Shown in pieces: positions 46,849 through 57,781 of a DNA stretch of 64,000 nt. This DNA comes from Cryptococcus deneoformans JEC21 (lineage: Eukaryota; Basidiomycota; Tremellomycetes; Tremellales; Cryptococcaceae): assembly GCF_000091045.1 (NCBI RefSeq), contig NC_006685.1, positions 442,201-506,200 of the forward strand. The letters are read 5' to 3'. Each line of letters opens with the position of its first letter. Position 1 is the first letter of the stretch. The notes under the pieces are model-generated. The model had not been told where the DNA came from, searched no databases, and saw only the letters and a program-made list of their open reading frames with translations. Made by a program: the position numbers and the translations under genes.

Positions 46849-48269
46849 ATGCTTCTCCTTTCCCGCACCCGTCTCTTCCCCCGCCCGCTCCTTTCTCCCC
46901 TTTCTCGACCCCTCCCACTCCGCCCACGCGTGCTCACCACCTCTGCCATCCGCCGCGCCTCTCTCCCCCCGACTGTCCCCCGCGTCTCCACAGAGCTCGT
47001 CCACCCCAAGGAGCAACAACAACAACTGCCAGCGCAACCACCCACAGTCTTTGATAAAATCCTCCCACAATGGGCTCAAGGTGCCAAACCGTACCTCTAC
47101 CTCACCAGGCTCGATAAACCCATCGGCTCCGTCCTTCTCTACTGGCCTTGCGGTGCGTCCTTCGTCCCATGCATCTTGTCCTGGCAGGCATTACTGACAC
47201 CCATAGCAGCGTGGTCCATAACAATGGCATCTACAGTGAACCACCTTCCCCCTACCACTCCTCTATTCTACATGTCACTCTTCGCCGTCGGAGCACTCAT
47301 CATGCGAGGTGCTGGGTGCACCATTAATGACATGTGGGACTGGAAGATGGACGCCAAGGTCGGTACGTCACTTTTTCCCTCCCAAAGGCGAAACGTTCGC
47401 GATCTTACTGAGTAGGACGAATGTAGAGAGGACAAAGACAAGACCTTTGGCCGCCGGCGATGTTACTCAATTCGGGGCTCTCACATTCCTTGGAGCTCAG
47501 CTTACTGCCGGTCTTGCCGTGCTAACCCAACTTAACTGGTACAGGTGAGTTGCTTATGGTTCTATCATCAACCTAGGAAAAGAAGAAAAAGCTGATACAA
47601 CACTAGCATCGTCCTGGGAGCTTCCTCGCTAGGATTGGTAGTCATCTACCCGTTCATGAAGCGTATCACATACTTCCCTCAAGTCGTGCTAGGTGCGCAC
47701 TGCCTTCTGAATCTTATCCTTTGTGAACAGACGCCGACCTTATAACATAGGCTTTGCATTTAACTGGGGTGCCCTTCTCGGCTGGTCAGCCGTTGCCGGT
47801 GCTGTTGACTGGACGATCGCGACGCCCATGTACCTCGGGGGTGCGGCTTGGTGTGTCGCCTACGACATCATCTACGCTCACCAGGTGAGTTACACAACTT
47901 TAGGCTAGTAGCGTGCAACAAGGAGTCTGACGAGACTTTTAGGACAAGAAGGACGACGTCATCGCTGGTGTAAAGTCCATGGCCCTCCGATTCCCCGACA
48001 CTTCTCGCCAAGTCATCTCCACTTTATCCGCTTCATTCGTCTCCCTCCTCACCTTTACTGGCTACATGGCCGGTCTCGGACCGCTATACTATCTCATTTC
48101 TTGTGGTGGTGCCGCTGCTCATCTCGCTTGGCAATGCTTAACTGTCAACTTTGACAGCCGATCTGACTGCTGGAAAAAGTTTAGTTCTAATGGATGGCTA
48201 GGTGGCTTGATCTGGTCTGGTATCGCGGCAGACTACGTCCAGCAGGTCATGTTCGGGGTGCCTGCTTGA
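46849..48269 (+). CDS. COQ2: 4-hydroxybenzoate polyprenyltransferase
   Basis: Six exons (46849-47152, 47210-47362, 47427-47544, 47607-47692, 47751-47884, 47943-48269) give 373 aa. An Arg/Leu-rich presequence of about 40 residues precedes a short Gln run. The UbiA signature follows: [18 protein letters not shown], the first Asp-rich prenyl-PP motif NDMWDWKMD, and the second motif [13 protein letters not shown]. Several hydrophobic helices are visible. Role: attaches the polyprenyl tail to 4-hydroxybenzoate in the mitochondrial inner membrane, in ubiquinone synthesis. It starts 179 bp after LSM2. Confidence 0.95.
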
Positions 48270-48356
48270 GAAATCAAGCTGCAATGAAGGTGACAAAAAA
48301 CGGGCTGTGCACATGCATGGTAGGACAAAAAAGCTCGTTATAGGTTAGTATCGTTA

Positions 48357-50048
48357 TCATGGGGTGCCTGTGATGTTACTCAGTGCACGACTGCAAATTA
48401 TGACATCCAACTTACCACCAAGGAAATTGCTCGCCTTATCAGCTTGTGTCTGCCAGTCGTCTTTGAATGCGGCGATCCCAACTAATACACCAGCCGCAAA
48501 AACTATACAAAGGTAAACCATTCGAGCTTATCGCTTCCCGGAGCAATGACTTACAGCAACAAGAAATAATAAGCCAAAAAGCGCCTAGAGATCCGTCAAC
48601 TCAAGGTTCGACCGTCCAGTCCAAAAGATTACCCACCCCAAAACCGAGAACCACAACACCCAATCATATGCGCGTACTCAGAGGCATCAGAACTGTTGAT
48701 CTTGCGTGCCAGAGTGTCCTGAAATTGGCTCATCAGCATACCATGTTGCGCCGTCTCTCGTGGAGGATACTTGCATCAATGATATCCCACTAAGCACACA
48801 TCAGTACGTGCAATATTAATGTCCATTGCGACTTACTATCGAATAAAAGCAAGACATGACGCCAATGAATAGTATCAAAAATCTCAATGCGACGCTTTGA
48901 GCCACCAACCAGCACACCTGCTTCTGTTAGCCCTCCTGTCATCTTCTGCGGCCTCGACCCACCAAGACCAATCCGACCATCAACGCAATTGTAGCCCAAG
49001 CCACCCAGCTAGATCGTGCCCACCAAAGAGTAAGAATCCATATGAATGCCAACACGAGACATGCTACTTTAGAAGCATTGATGTCGAATCCCTACGAGCG
49101 CGTAAATATCATAATCGATGCGGGTTCAGGGCTTTTTTATCCTCACACATGCGACTAGACAAGCGCCAATGAATGATGAACCAAGGTACCCAGCAGGCAG
49201 CGTGATCTTCAAACAGTTAGCCAAAGCCTTCTCTAAAACTGAATAAGATGATACCGCTGGTATACCGCCCCTCATCCTTGTCGATCCTCCTTCTTGGGGG
49301 TCAAGTGTAATCTTCTCCACCGTGGCACATGTCAAGACCTACCCAATGAATAATTGAGTATAGATACCGGACACAGTGGTAATACAACTCACGCCTGCCA
49401 AGGCATGCGACCTGGATAACATGATTCAATATCGGGACGTTGGTAGGAAAAAAAGGGTTTATCTCACATTTCATGCAATCCTACAGTCTGTAAATCTAGT
49501 CAGTTTTAGATATTCAGTATTGAAAAGCTGCCACGCATACCAAGAGCTTGAATGGATATATGAGCTTTTCTAGTATTGGTACTGTATTCGCCAGATCAGA
49601 TCGCTGCCTCGACCAACTCGTTATAGTCGGTCAGATATGAAACTCACCATGCCTATAATTGTTAGAAGGATTAGAATGAGATGTCGCGAATACAAGTCAA
49701 AACTTACCACTACATTGCACAGCCGGAAAAGTTGTACACATGCGCTAATTAGTCCAGCATCTAAAAATTCACGATCTTACATACCACTGCCTCGGGAGGA
49801 TCAGTTGAGCTTGCTTTTAAAGCTTGAAGGAATCACCTACAGATAGCAATAGCAACGATATAGCATGCAGCGACTATTAGAGTCACTCTGAAGCAGTAAA
49901 TGCCGTTAGCCAGCGGACCTTGGTCGTCCTTGCAGTCGTTCTAAGAGTCGACTCACTTTTGTGTGTCATTGGGCGTCAGCTGCTCTGCAACGTCTCTCCT
50001 AGGATAGTAATGGGATGGAGCGTGGTAGGAGTGGATTGTAGGTGCCAT
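48357..50048 (-). CDS. Peptidase M50B-like multipass membrane protein
   Basis: Fourteen exons (49957-50048, 49837-49887, 49648-49652, 49541-49581, 49468-49487, 49393-49411, 49147-49338, 48963-49091, 48837-48920, 48775-48789, 48637-48718, 48555-48584, 48416-48502, 48357-48367) give 285 aa with all phases closing. The signature is VPILEKLIYPFKLLTVGLHEMSHALAG, with HEMSH (residues 68-72) as the zinc motif. TLDPQEGGSTRM, LPAGYLGSSFIGACLVACGFD, FIGVMSCFYSIWDIIDD, ARKINSSDASEY and FWGAFW follow, the M50B-like fungal family. Several helices are hydrophobic. Function in fungi is not established; relatives are intramembrane metalloproteases. One intron (48719-48774) has a GC donor. One exon is 5 nt; see findings. 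Confidence 0.82.
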
Positions 50049-50327
50049 GTCAGCCTGTAAGGTGTGAGAATGGAATGAAGAAGAAGAAAAAGGATTCCGA
50101 TCAAAAGCTGTGTGCGAGGCTGGAAGACTGCGGGAAAACACAGTCAACCGCTGCCCGCTGTGAAAGTCAGTCGCGCCATCGCCTCGCCACCGCCTTGCCT
50201 TTCGCCTGTTCCCTACAGCCTCCAGCGAGAGATGTAACATGGCAAGCAATTACGTACAATGCATATCCACATCTACCCTCTAGTGATCTATCGTCACAGC
50301 AGAAAACGGATTCGAAAATACATCATT

Positions 50328-51929
50328 TCAAATGAGAAGCCCCTTGCTACTCAAATCAGCCCTCTCCAGCCCCTGGTCGCCCCCCACTTCGATTACCAGC
50401 CCATCCCAAGCAGGCTTGACTTTTCCTCCCTCCTCCATCCATCGCTCGCCCAGTCCCTCATGTTCACCTTCGCCAAACACCTTGTCCCACACTCTCTTCA
50501 CAAGCCACTCAGCCTGAGCGGCATCAGGGTGATCACGGACTTCATAGTCACGCCCATCACGATGAGTCAGAGAATTGCAAATTTCTTCCCACATAAAATG
50601 TGATGTCGGGTGCGTACTGCCAATGACGTAGGTATTGGCAGCGCGGAGGCGCAGAGCCGCAATGAGAGCTTGTGCGAGGGAAAAGTGAGAGGCATGCGGT
50701 TGCAACGGCCAGAGGGCATCAATGATCAACACCGGTACATTATGAGTTCTGAGCTGCTCGAGACGACCAGGGACGCGGGGAGAGATGGAGAGGTTGGCGA
50801 GGTCACTGATGGACTGGTTCTTAGGCACTCCTTTAGGAGTGTCATCTCCCCCGCGAGAATCGACTGGTGTCGGAAAGATTGTCTGCCTTCTAGATGAAGT
50901 CTGCAGCATTCTGTCCCATGTACGTTGAGGAATTCCGCTGACATCTGACATGTAGATGATCGAGTCATCGAATTCAAATGCCAGGCAGATCAGAGGCTCG
51001 GGCTCGATCTTGGCGGGAGGTTCACGCACAGGCTCGGCGTTAGTAGGCGGTAGAATGGAATGAAAATAAATCCCATGGTGGACTGTAAAGAGATTAGAAT
51101 AACACGGATATAAAGGATATGTCAGAGTCAAACTCACCTGGAAGGACCTTGACATCAATCCCTTCAACTTGAAATTCACCCTCATCCTCAATAATCTTCC
51201 AAATTAGTTGTGGGCTACCTTTGCATCAGCGATAAGCTTCGATTCGTAGCGGCAGACTTACACATCACCACCGCCTGATACTTTTGTCTTGTCAACCATG
51301 TAAGGAAACGTTTCTTCTACTTTGTGGAACGTTTCCTTGTTGAGATATACGGGTATGGCTTTCCCTTGTCTTACACACCATTCTCTCAAATCGTCGAGTC
51401 CGAAATAGGCGTCAGCATCTGTGCATGTCCTTCAGCACTCCGATTTTGAACAGCCATGCAAGAAAGGTAGCTCACGCCCATGGGTAAGCAACACGGCATC
51501 GATGGTCTTCACTCCCCATGTAGGGAAGAACCTCATTGCCTGTTCTCTGAACGTTTTACCGACATCTACCAGCACGTTCTTCCAGTCTCCTTCAGCAGAC
51601 TGTTTTCTCAGCAGAACACTTGTATTCCCACGTTTATTCTTCCAGCCTTCGGGGACATCGGGGTCCACCGTCGAACGGCAACATGCACATGGGATGTTCT
51701 TTGGCCATTGACCTTCTGGATCATAAGTTGAGCCAGAGTAGGTGGATGAGATGGTTGTTGAGGCAGGTGAAGGAGAGCGGTCGGATAAATCTCTGCCTTG
51801 GAGGAGAGGGACCATGTTGGACCACCTGTGGGGATAAGGGGTGGAAAGGGTGAGGCAGGGAGTGAGTGGGAGGCCCGTGGACGTGGCTGTTCCAAGGAAG
51901 AGGAGCTGGAGGGGTTGAGACGCGGGCAT
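50328..51929 (-). CDS. Metallo-beta-lactamase-fold hydrolase (PhnP-like)
   Basis: Four exons (51476-51929, 51262-51418, 51138-51214, 50328-51082) give 480 aa. The N-terminus QLLFLGTATSTGLP is the first MBL strand. CACCRS is a small cysteine cluster. NTSVLLR...NVLVDVGKTFREQA precedes the metal motif LTHGHADAYFGLDDL (HxHxD, His150/His152/Asp154). LPVHHGIYFHS and IYMSDVSGIP supply further metal-ligand segments, and NVPVLIIDALW lies late in the domain. This is the fungal group related to bacterial PhnP, a cyclic phosphodiesterase; the actual substrate is unknown. A linker around residues 290-330 is variable. No signal peptide. The start at 51929 is the first ATG; the frame upstream is open but lacks one. 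Confidence 0.85.
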
Positions 51930-52089
51930 GGTGGGATGTGGGATGTATGAAGTGAAAGAGAATACTGGAATACGTAGCGGAATGAGTTGCAACAGTTATA
52001 AAGAAGGTCGGGGATTGAATGGCGGTGGAGGCTGAAAGGAAAGATATTCCACGTCAACTCTTTGTTGATTGTTGACTTATTATTATTTA

Positions 52090-52107
52090 CTACTACTATA
52101 GTAGTAG
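52090..52107. repeat. 18-bp perfect palindrome of CTA/TAG triplets
   Basis: CTACTACTATAGTAGTAG equals its own reverse complement. Further CTACTACTA runs occur at about 52131-52140 and 52218-52226, all in the divergent region between the MBL-fold gene and the next plus-strand gene. Confidence 0.8.
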
Positions 52108-52280
52108 CTACTACCAACTTAAAAGCTTATTTCTACTACTACACATCATCATCGAATCATCATACCACTAATACTATCGACGCGATCTATGCTCGGCCTG
52201 TACTATATTTAACTTTCTACTACTATTGTCGTACGATTGATCATTTCTCAATTCTCTTCATCCCAACGGCTACACTCCCA

Positions 52281-53197
52281 ATGTCCTCGTCCATTCCCAC
52301 CCCCTCCGCCTCCAACAGACCCTTCCAGTCACAATTTGCTGGCGACCAGGACCAACCAGGATCATTTTACCGAAACCTCTTCTATATCCTCGTTGGCCTC
52401 CTATGCGCCTTTTCTCTCTTCTCCTTCTTGACACTCATGCGGGCCAGGCGAAGGAGACGGGCTGTAATTGATGAAGTGAGTCATGCAGAATCAAATATCG
52501 TCCTCCGATCTAATGCAGTTTTCTTTACAGGCCCTGAGATTAGGAGTAATGGTGCCAGGTGTGCCAGGCTACGTTCCCCTTCAAGATCGTCAGGCTTTGA
52601 TGTGGATGAAGAGTGATGGGAATCAGCTTCCAGACTGGTGGGAAATCGGAAAGTTGAAGGGCCCAGATGACCCGCCTCTTTTGAATGAAGAAGGCCGTTC
52701 CAATGGTCCCATGGATCAGCAGAACTCTGTAGCTCCACCTACCGGCGATCTGCACCAACGGCAAACAAATCAAGAGTCTTCCTCTCACAATTCGGACTTC
52801 TTTGTACGTGGTTTCAAAAGATCACTATAGTTATCCAGCTTACCTCTTTCAAAAGCAACCACTTGCCATCATCCCTCCAGTCGCCACCGAAACTTCGGCA
52901 CAGCCTATTCCGACATCCAAGCTTAAATTTTTCCCCAACCACCTTGCTTACCGACCTTCTGCCCTTCTGCCCCCACCCGCTCGGTTTAACGATATTAATT
53001 CTGAAAATATGATGGAGAAGTTGGATCAGTTGAAAGGGAATGTGGTCGAGGTGGTGACTGTCATACAGATGCCGGTCCCCTCCTGGACAGGAACTAGTAC
53101 GGACGATGGAGATGTACAGGTCTTCAAAGAGTGGGGCGGTATCGAGCTGGGAATTACAAATCTACGGGTAGCTGCTGAGTCGCACCAAGTTAGTTAA
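52281..53197 (+). CDS. Single-pass membrane protein of unknown function
   Basis: Three exons (52281-52475, 52531-52803, 52856-53197) give 269 aa; introns are 52-55 nt with standard signals. A Ser/Pro-rich N-terminal 25 residues precedes one transmembrane segment (NLFYILVGLLCAFSLFSFLTLM), then a basic stop-transfer RARRRRR. The inside part has a compact conserved-looking block (ALRLGVMVPGVPGYVPLQDRQALMWM...LPDWWEIGKL) and a C-terminal block (VVEVVTVIQMPVP...GIELGITNLRV). A disordered Ser/Gln-rich linker lies between. I do not recognise a named family. The -PDWWEI- and VIQMP segments suggest a fungal-specific protein. A longer open frame upstream lacks support. Confidence 0.7.
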
Positions 53198-53383
53198 CGT
53201 CTGGAGTTCCAGAGGATTGTTATTACGGATCGTTTATGTTGTCATTTGGGTTTTCGGGTATAATAATTATGGCTTTGTAAGAGCGAGATTTGGGACTATT
53301 GGAGCTTCTTTGTATACATCACGTTGTATCTGTTTACTTGTTATGCACTAACTAATCCAACAACATATGCTCATTCTTGCATG

Positions 53384-55724
53384 TTACATCCGGAAAACTC
53401 CCCAATCACCATTGTCCCCATCAGCCCCAATCTCGCCCCTCGTACCCTGCGCGCCGTGCGGTCTCTTTGCTCGTTCATCATGTGCTAGCTCCAATGCGAG
53501 GCCCAAGATGTCTCTCGTATCACTAGGCTTGATGATACCGTCATCCTATTGGCCCGTAAGCTCTTCCCTTTCTGCCGCCTGTAATGATATTCAGTAGGCT
53601 CACCCATAATCTTGCGGTGGAATAGATCCCCATACTCTGTTTCTCGATCGCGTCACGTAACTCTTGCCTCTTTCTTTCGGCGTCCTCTGCCGCTTTACCA
53701 TTTTCTTGGGCTCGTTTGCCTTGCACAGTGTGCATGACAGTAGACAATTGATCAGGACCCATAACGCTGATCCTCGCATTTGGCCACATGAACAGGAAAC
53801 GAGGTGAATACGCCCGACCGCACATGCCATAATTCCCCGCCCTTTGCATCTCCATCAGCCAACTGCGAGTGTGCAAGTAAAAGTCGAAAAGGTAGATCGA
53901 GCTCACCCGTAACTTCCTCCCACAACAAAAGTATACTTTTCCACTTTTGCCCTCGCTACTGCTCTGACCATTTTTGCTCCATCTTTGGCGATACCTCCTC
54001 TTTCTGCCTTTTCGCCTACCATGTAGCCGCCCACATTTACCAGGAATACAAGCGGAATACGTCGCTGGGAGCAAAGGTTGATAAAATGGGTTGCTTTTTG
54101 GGCAGACGGAGATAGGAGAACACCGGCGTTTGCTATGATACCAACCCTGTTTTGCCAGTGTCAACAATGATTCCTTTTTAATTATCGAAGTGTACCAGGA
54201 ACTCACGTATACCCATGGACCTCTGCGAAACCGGTGATGATTGTCTTACCAAACTCCTTCTTAAACTCTCTGAACTCACTTCCATCCACCAACCTCGCGA
54301 TAATTTCCCTTGGATCATAGGTTTGCCTTGGATCGGCTGGGACGATCGCGTTGAGATCTTCTGTTGGGTAAAGTGGAGGTACCACCTCTCTCGTTCCAGC
54401 AGCTGTACTGCCAGATGGGAGTGCTTGGGCTATAGGAATAGGACATAAGTCGCGTATGGCTTCCCGCGCCAGACGAAGAGCATGGGAGTCGGATGTGGCA
54501 AGGTAATCTGCCACTCCTGATACTGAGGTGTGCATATCGCCTCCGCCTGTTGCCACGCTGTCAATCATACTGCGAGAGAAGAGCTCGTTAGAAATGGGGG
54601 GCTCACCCAAAGCTTCTTCGTCGACTATTTCACCAGTAGCGGCTTTGACCAAAGGTGGACCCGCGAGAAAGATGCGGCCTTGGTCCTGATACCAGTCAGT
54701 TCATACTGATTAGCGTATGGAAAGTGACATACCTTGACGATGATGACCACATCGGACATTGCAGGCATATATCTGCTCTGCATTAATGCTTGCCTTAAAG
54801 CGAGAAAAGATACTTACGCCCCGCCTGCTACGCTAATTCCGTGGACCACACTAATTTGAGGAATGCCCATTCCAGACATGCGTGCAATGTTGTAAAAAAT
54901 CCTTCCAAAATGGTCCTTCTTGGATGTCAGTACTCTACACAGCTTTTCAAGATAGAGATGACTGACGTGATCTGGGAATACTTCTGCTTGATACGGTAAC
55001 GCAGCGCCTCCAGATTCGACGAGGTAAATGCACGGCAGAGAATTTTCAAGAGCAACTTGCTGAGCCCGTAAATGTTTCTTCACCTTGATGGTGAAATCCC
55101 CGCTCGGTAAGTCTCAAGGTATCAAAACGGTTGAGCTGACTCACAGTAAGCGGGAAGTAGGTGCCGCCTTTGACCGTCGGGTCATTGGCTATGATCATAC
55201 ATTTCCTTCCAGCTATCATTCCTAAGCAATGTCAGCAGCCTACCATAACTTAACCTCTGATGCAGCCTACCTATACCAGTAACTAGACCGGCACCTGGTA
55301 AAGCATCAGGATACACATCGTGTGCTGCCAGAGGTGAAAGCTCGAGGAAGGGACTGGCTGGGTCGAGTAAGGCGGACACTCTGACGATCCATCAGCTCGT
55401 TCAATAGCAAAGTGGATATGCTCATACTCACCTCTCTCTCACGGACAGTTTACCCGTTCCCTTGGCCTTCCATCTATCCAGAACCTTTTGCCCGCCACCT
55501 TCCTTCGCCTGGGCTCTCAGCGTTTCTATCTCGCGAATTAGACCTTCCATAAACAACCTGTTGGACTCTGACTGCGGGGACACTTTTTTGAAGGTAGTGG
55601 GTAGAGGGCGAGAGGAGACTAGAGGCGGGGGTGGCTGGGGTATGAGGGTTCGGGCGAGGGACAGGAAGACAGGTGAGAAGGGTCGGGGACGGACAGGAGG
55701 TAGGGTGAGGGACCTGGGATACAT
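53384..55724 (-). CDS. MCC2: 3-methylcrotonyl-CoA carboxylase beta subunit, mitochondrial
   Basis: Ten exons (55432-55724, 55271-55380, 55145-55221, 54967-55083, 54818-54918, 54733-54772, 54207-54685, 53907-54146, 53604-53841, 53384-53545) give 618 aa. A Pro/Arg/Ser-rich presequence of about 50 residues has no acids. The carboxyltransferase domain shows [94 protein letters not shown] and [15 protein letters not shown]. The second half has [57 protein letters not shown] and the end GDWGVFRM. Role: carboxyl transfer from biotin to methylcrotonyl-CoA in leucine breakdown. Two upstream in-frame Met codons exist; MYPRSL at 55724 gives the best presequence. Confidence 0.95.
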
Positions 55725-56402
55725 AGCTGAAAGTAGTGTGTGGTTGCGAATGTTGATGTAGATGGAGCTCAGAAGCTGCATAGGAAGTGCATGTTTGTTG
55801 CAGCGACACACACGACTGCCACCCCTCAACTGTCCAGCTGCTCGTGGATCAAGAGCATGTGCTTTTAATACGTAAATGGATCTTCGGGTAGTGAACATAG
55901 CCGACGGCGATGTCCGGGAAGAGATGCCCACCGGGGGAAGCCGCCGGCTGTGCCTGGTGGTGCCTGGCACACAGAAGATAAAAGCAAACAGTGCTCGGCC
56001 TCTCGCGGCTCCTTTGTTCGCGCTCCTTCAGCTCGAGTCCTTCCGCAATCATTCCCCTCCCTGGCCCACACGTCAATAACTCGGCAGTCAGCAACCAGGG
56101 TCTCCTCCATCACCCATACATACAGCCTGTCGTAGACACACACTCAGGGTAAACAAGACAGGAGGACCCTTAGAGCTCGAATGCAACTTGACATCTTCAT
56201 TGTCATTCGTTGCGTTTCGTACTCATCGATTATTGATGCCCGTATTCAGCTTTATCCCATTGCTATCAACCTTAAATACACTATAGCTTACTTCGAAAGC
56301 TATTTGTGTAGACTTTAGTTCTCTTGTAGTCACGTCTGTCATTTACTGGGCCAATCTCAACGTCAACCGTCACTCCTTCATCGGCTTCACGCTTCAATTG
56401 TC
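55725..56402. promoter_or_regulatory. Divergent intergenic region MCC2/RAS
   Basis: These 678 bp hold both promoters. The MCC2 frame stays open upstream to about 55970, including two further Met codons, so its start is somewhat uncertain. A GCCCACCGGGGGAAGCCGCCGG segment near 55927 is GC-rich. Nothing else recognised. Confidence 0.4.
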
Positions 56403-57410
56403 ATGTCCGAAAAAGGTTACTATGGGGGAGACCAAAGACTTGTGATAGTGGGATGCGGCGGTACGTTTTACAACCACATCTCAAGACCGATGATCACTCA
56501 TTCCTTGGGTTTCTTCAGGTGTTGGTAAAACTGCCATCACAATCCGTTTCGTGACCTCCCAATTTTACGATCAGTAAGGACGGCTCTCTTCCTCATCTTC
56601 CTTCCTTCCTTGTCTAATAGGTTTCTCTTTCCAGAGAATACAACCCAACCATCGAAGACTCATACAGAAAGCAAGTGGTAGTTGATAACGAAGCAACAAC
56701 CTTGGAGATCCTAGACACTGCCGGCCAAGGTTCGTCTCCTTTATGACTGCTTTTCGCTTTGATTATCCATGTGTTAACATGCAGATGCATGGCAGAGGAA
56801 TACGCCGCCATGGCCGATCAATGGTACACATTCGGCTCGGGCTTTCTGCTCGTGTATTCTTTGACAGACCGCTCATCATTTGAGGAGATAAAGAACTTCC
56901 ACAGGGAAATATTAAGAGTGAAAGATAGAAATTACGTGCCATGTGTAATAGTCTGCAATAAGGTAAATCCAGTATATTCTCTCGTTTAACGCTTATGATC
57001 GCTAAAAGAAGAACGTCAGTGTGACCTGCAAAAGTATCGATCAGTTGGCCAGCTCGAGGGCCGTGAGCTCGCGCGGTCCGTACACGCTCCATTTATAGAG
57101 TGTTCGGCAGCAGAACGAGTGAACGTAGATGTAGCATTCAACGAATTGATCAAGCTCGTGCGGAAGGACGAACAAGTAAGCATCAAATACGAGATCCCCT
57201 TCTGACTCGCTCATGAAAAGTTGTGCGTTGTAGCGGATATCTCTAGCTGCTCGAAAGCTTCTCGAAGGCCCATTTCTCTCACCACCTCAACCACCGCGAC
57301 CAAAACAAATAAAACAAATGAAGGAGAAGGATAAGTCGGGCCATAATCGAAGGCAGAGGGAGAAAAACAGTGACGATGTTCCATTTTGCAACGATTGTAC
57401 TGTCATGTAA
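56403..57410 (+). CDS. Ras-family small GTPase
   Basis: Six exons (56403-56460, 56519-56573, 56635-56729, 56796-56962, 57020-57175, 57234-57410) give 235 aa. G1: GCGGVGKT at 17-24 (Ser17 of mammalian Ras replaced by Thr). Switch I/G2: [10 protein letters not shown]3: [16 protein letters not shown]4: NKCDL. G5: ECSAAE. The C-terminal hypervariable part is basic ([21 protein letters not shown]) and ends CTVM, a CaaX box. The gene is therefore a true Ras rather than Rho, Rab or Rheb. It is divergent from the usual fungal Ras1 and may be the second Ras of Cryptococcus (RAS2), but that name is not certain. Splicing places one extra residue (Gln) just before EYNPT compared with mammalian DEYDPT. 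Confidence 0.88.
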
Positions 57411-57781
57411 GGATGCCGCGAAATTACAGCAGCCCTCGACGATCTGCGTTTGACGGTCAAAATATCTTCATTACGAATCAGGCGCTGAATGACTTACGAT
57501 AGTAGGGGCATCGGTACCAGTCGATGTCCTGGTTATCTCTCGCCAGTATAATCGGTCATTGGGTTCTTCCTCTGACCCGACTTCTGACCCTGTATCGTAT
57601 CAACCATCAATTATGTGCCTCTTTAAACTGCAGCTGTATGTAATGCCATTCTCGGCCGGCGATCATCACAGTAGTGAACATAGATACTGAAATGAAATGT
57701 ACTAATAGTACAGGCACAAATAATATCTTTCCACAAAGCCCTTGATGTATATCAAGGAATCACAGCTGTCAAGCTCTCGTG
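57411..57781. other. Convergent 3' region between RAS and transcription factor gene
   Basis: These 371 bp hold two facing 3' UTRs. No coding frame, hairpin array or RNA gene was recognised. Confidence 0.35.

Noticed and set aside
52081..52240. CTA triplet runs as a CRISPR-like array
   Set aside because: No regular spacers or conserved repeat length, and the genome is fungal; it is a simple sequence repeat with a palindrome.
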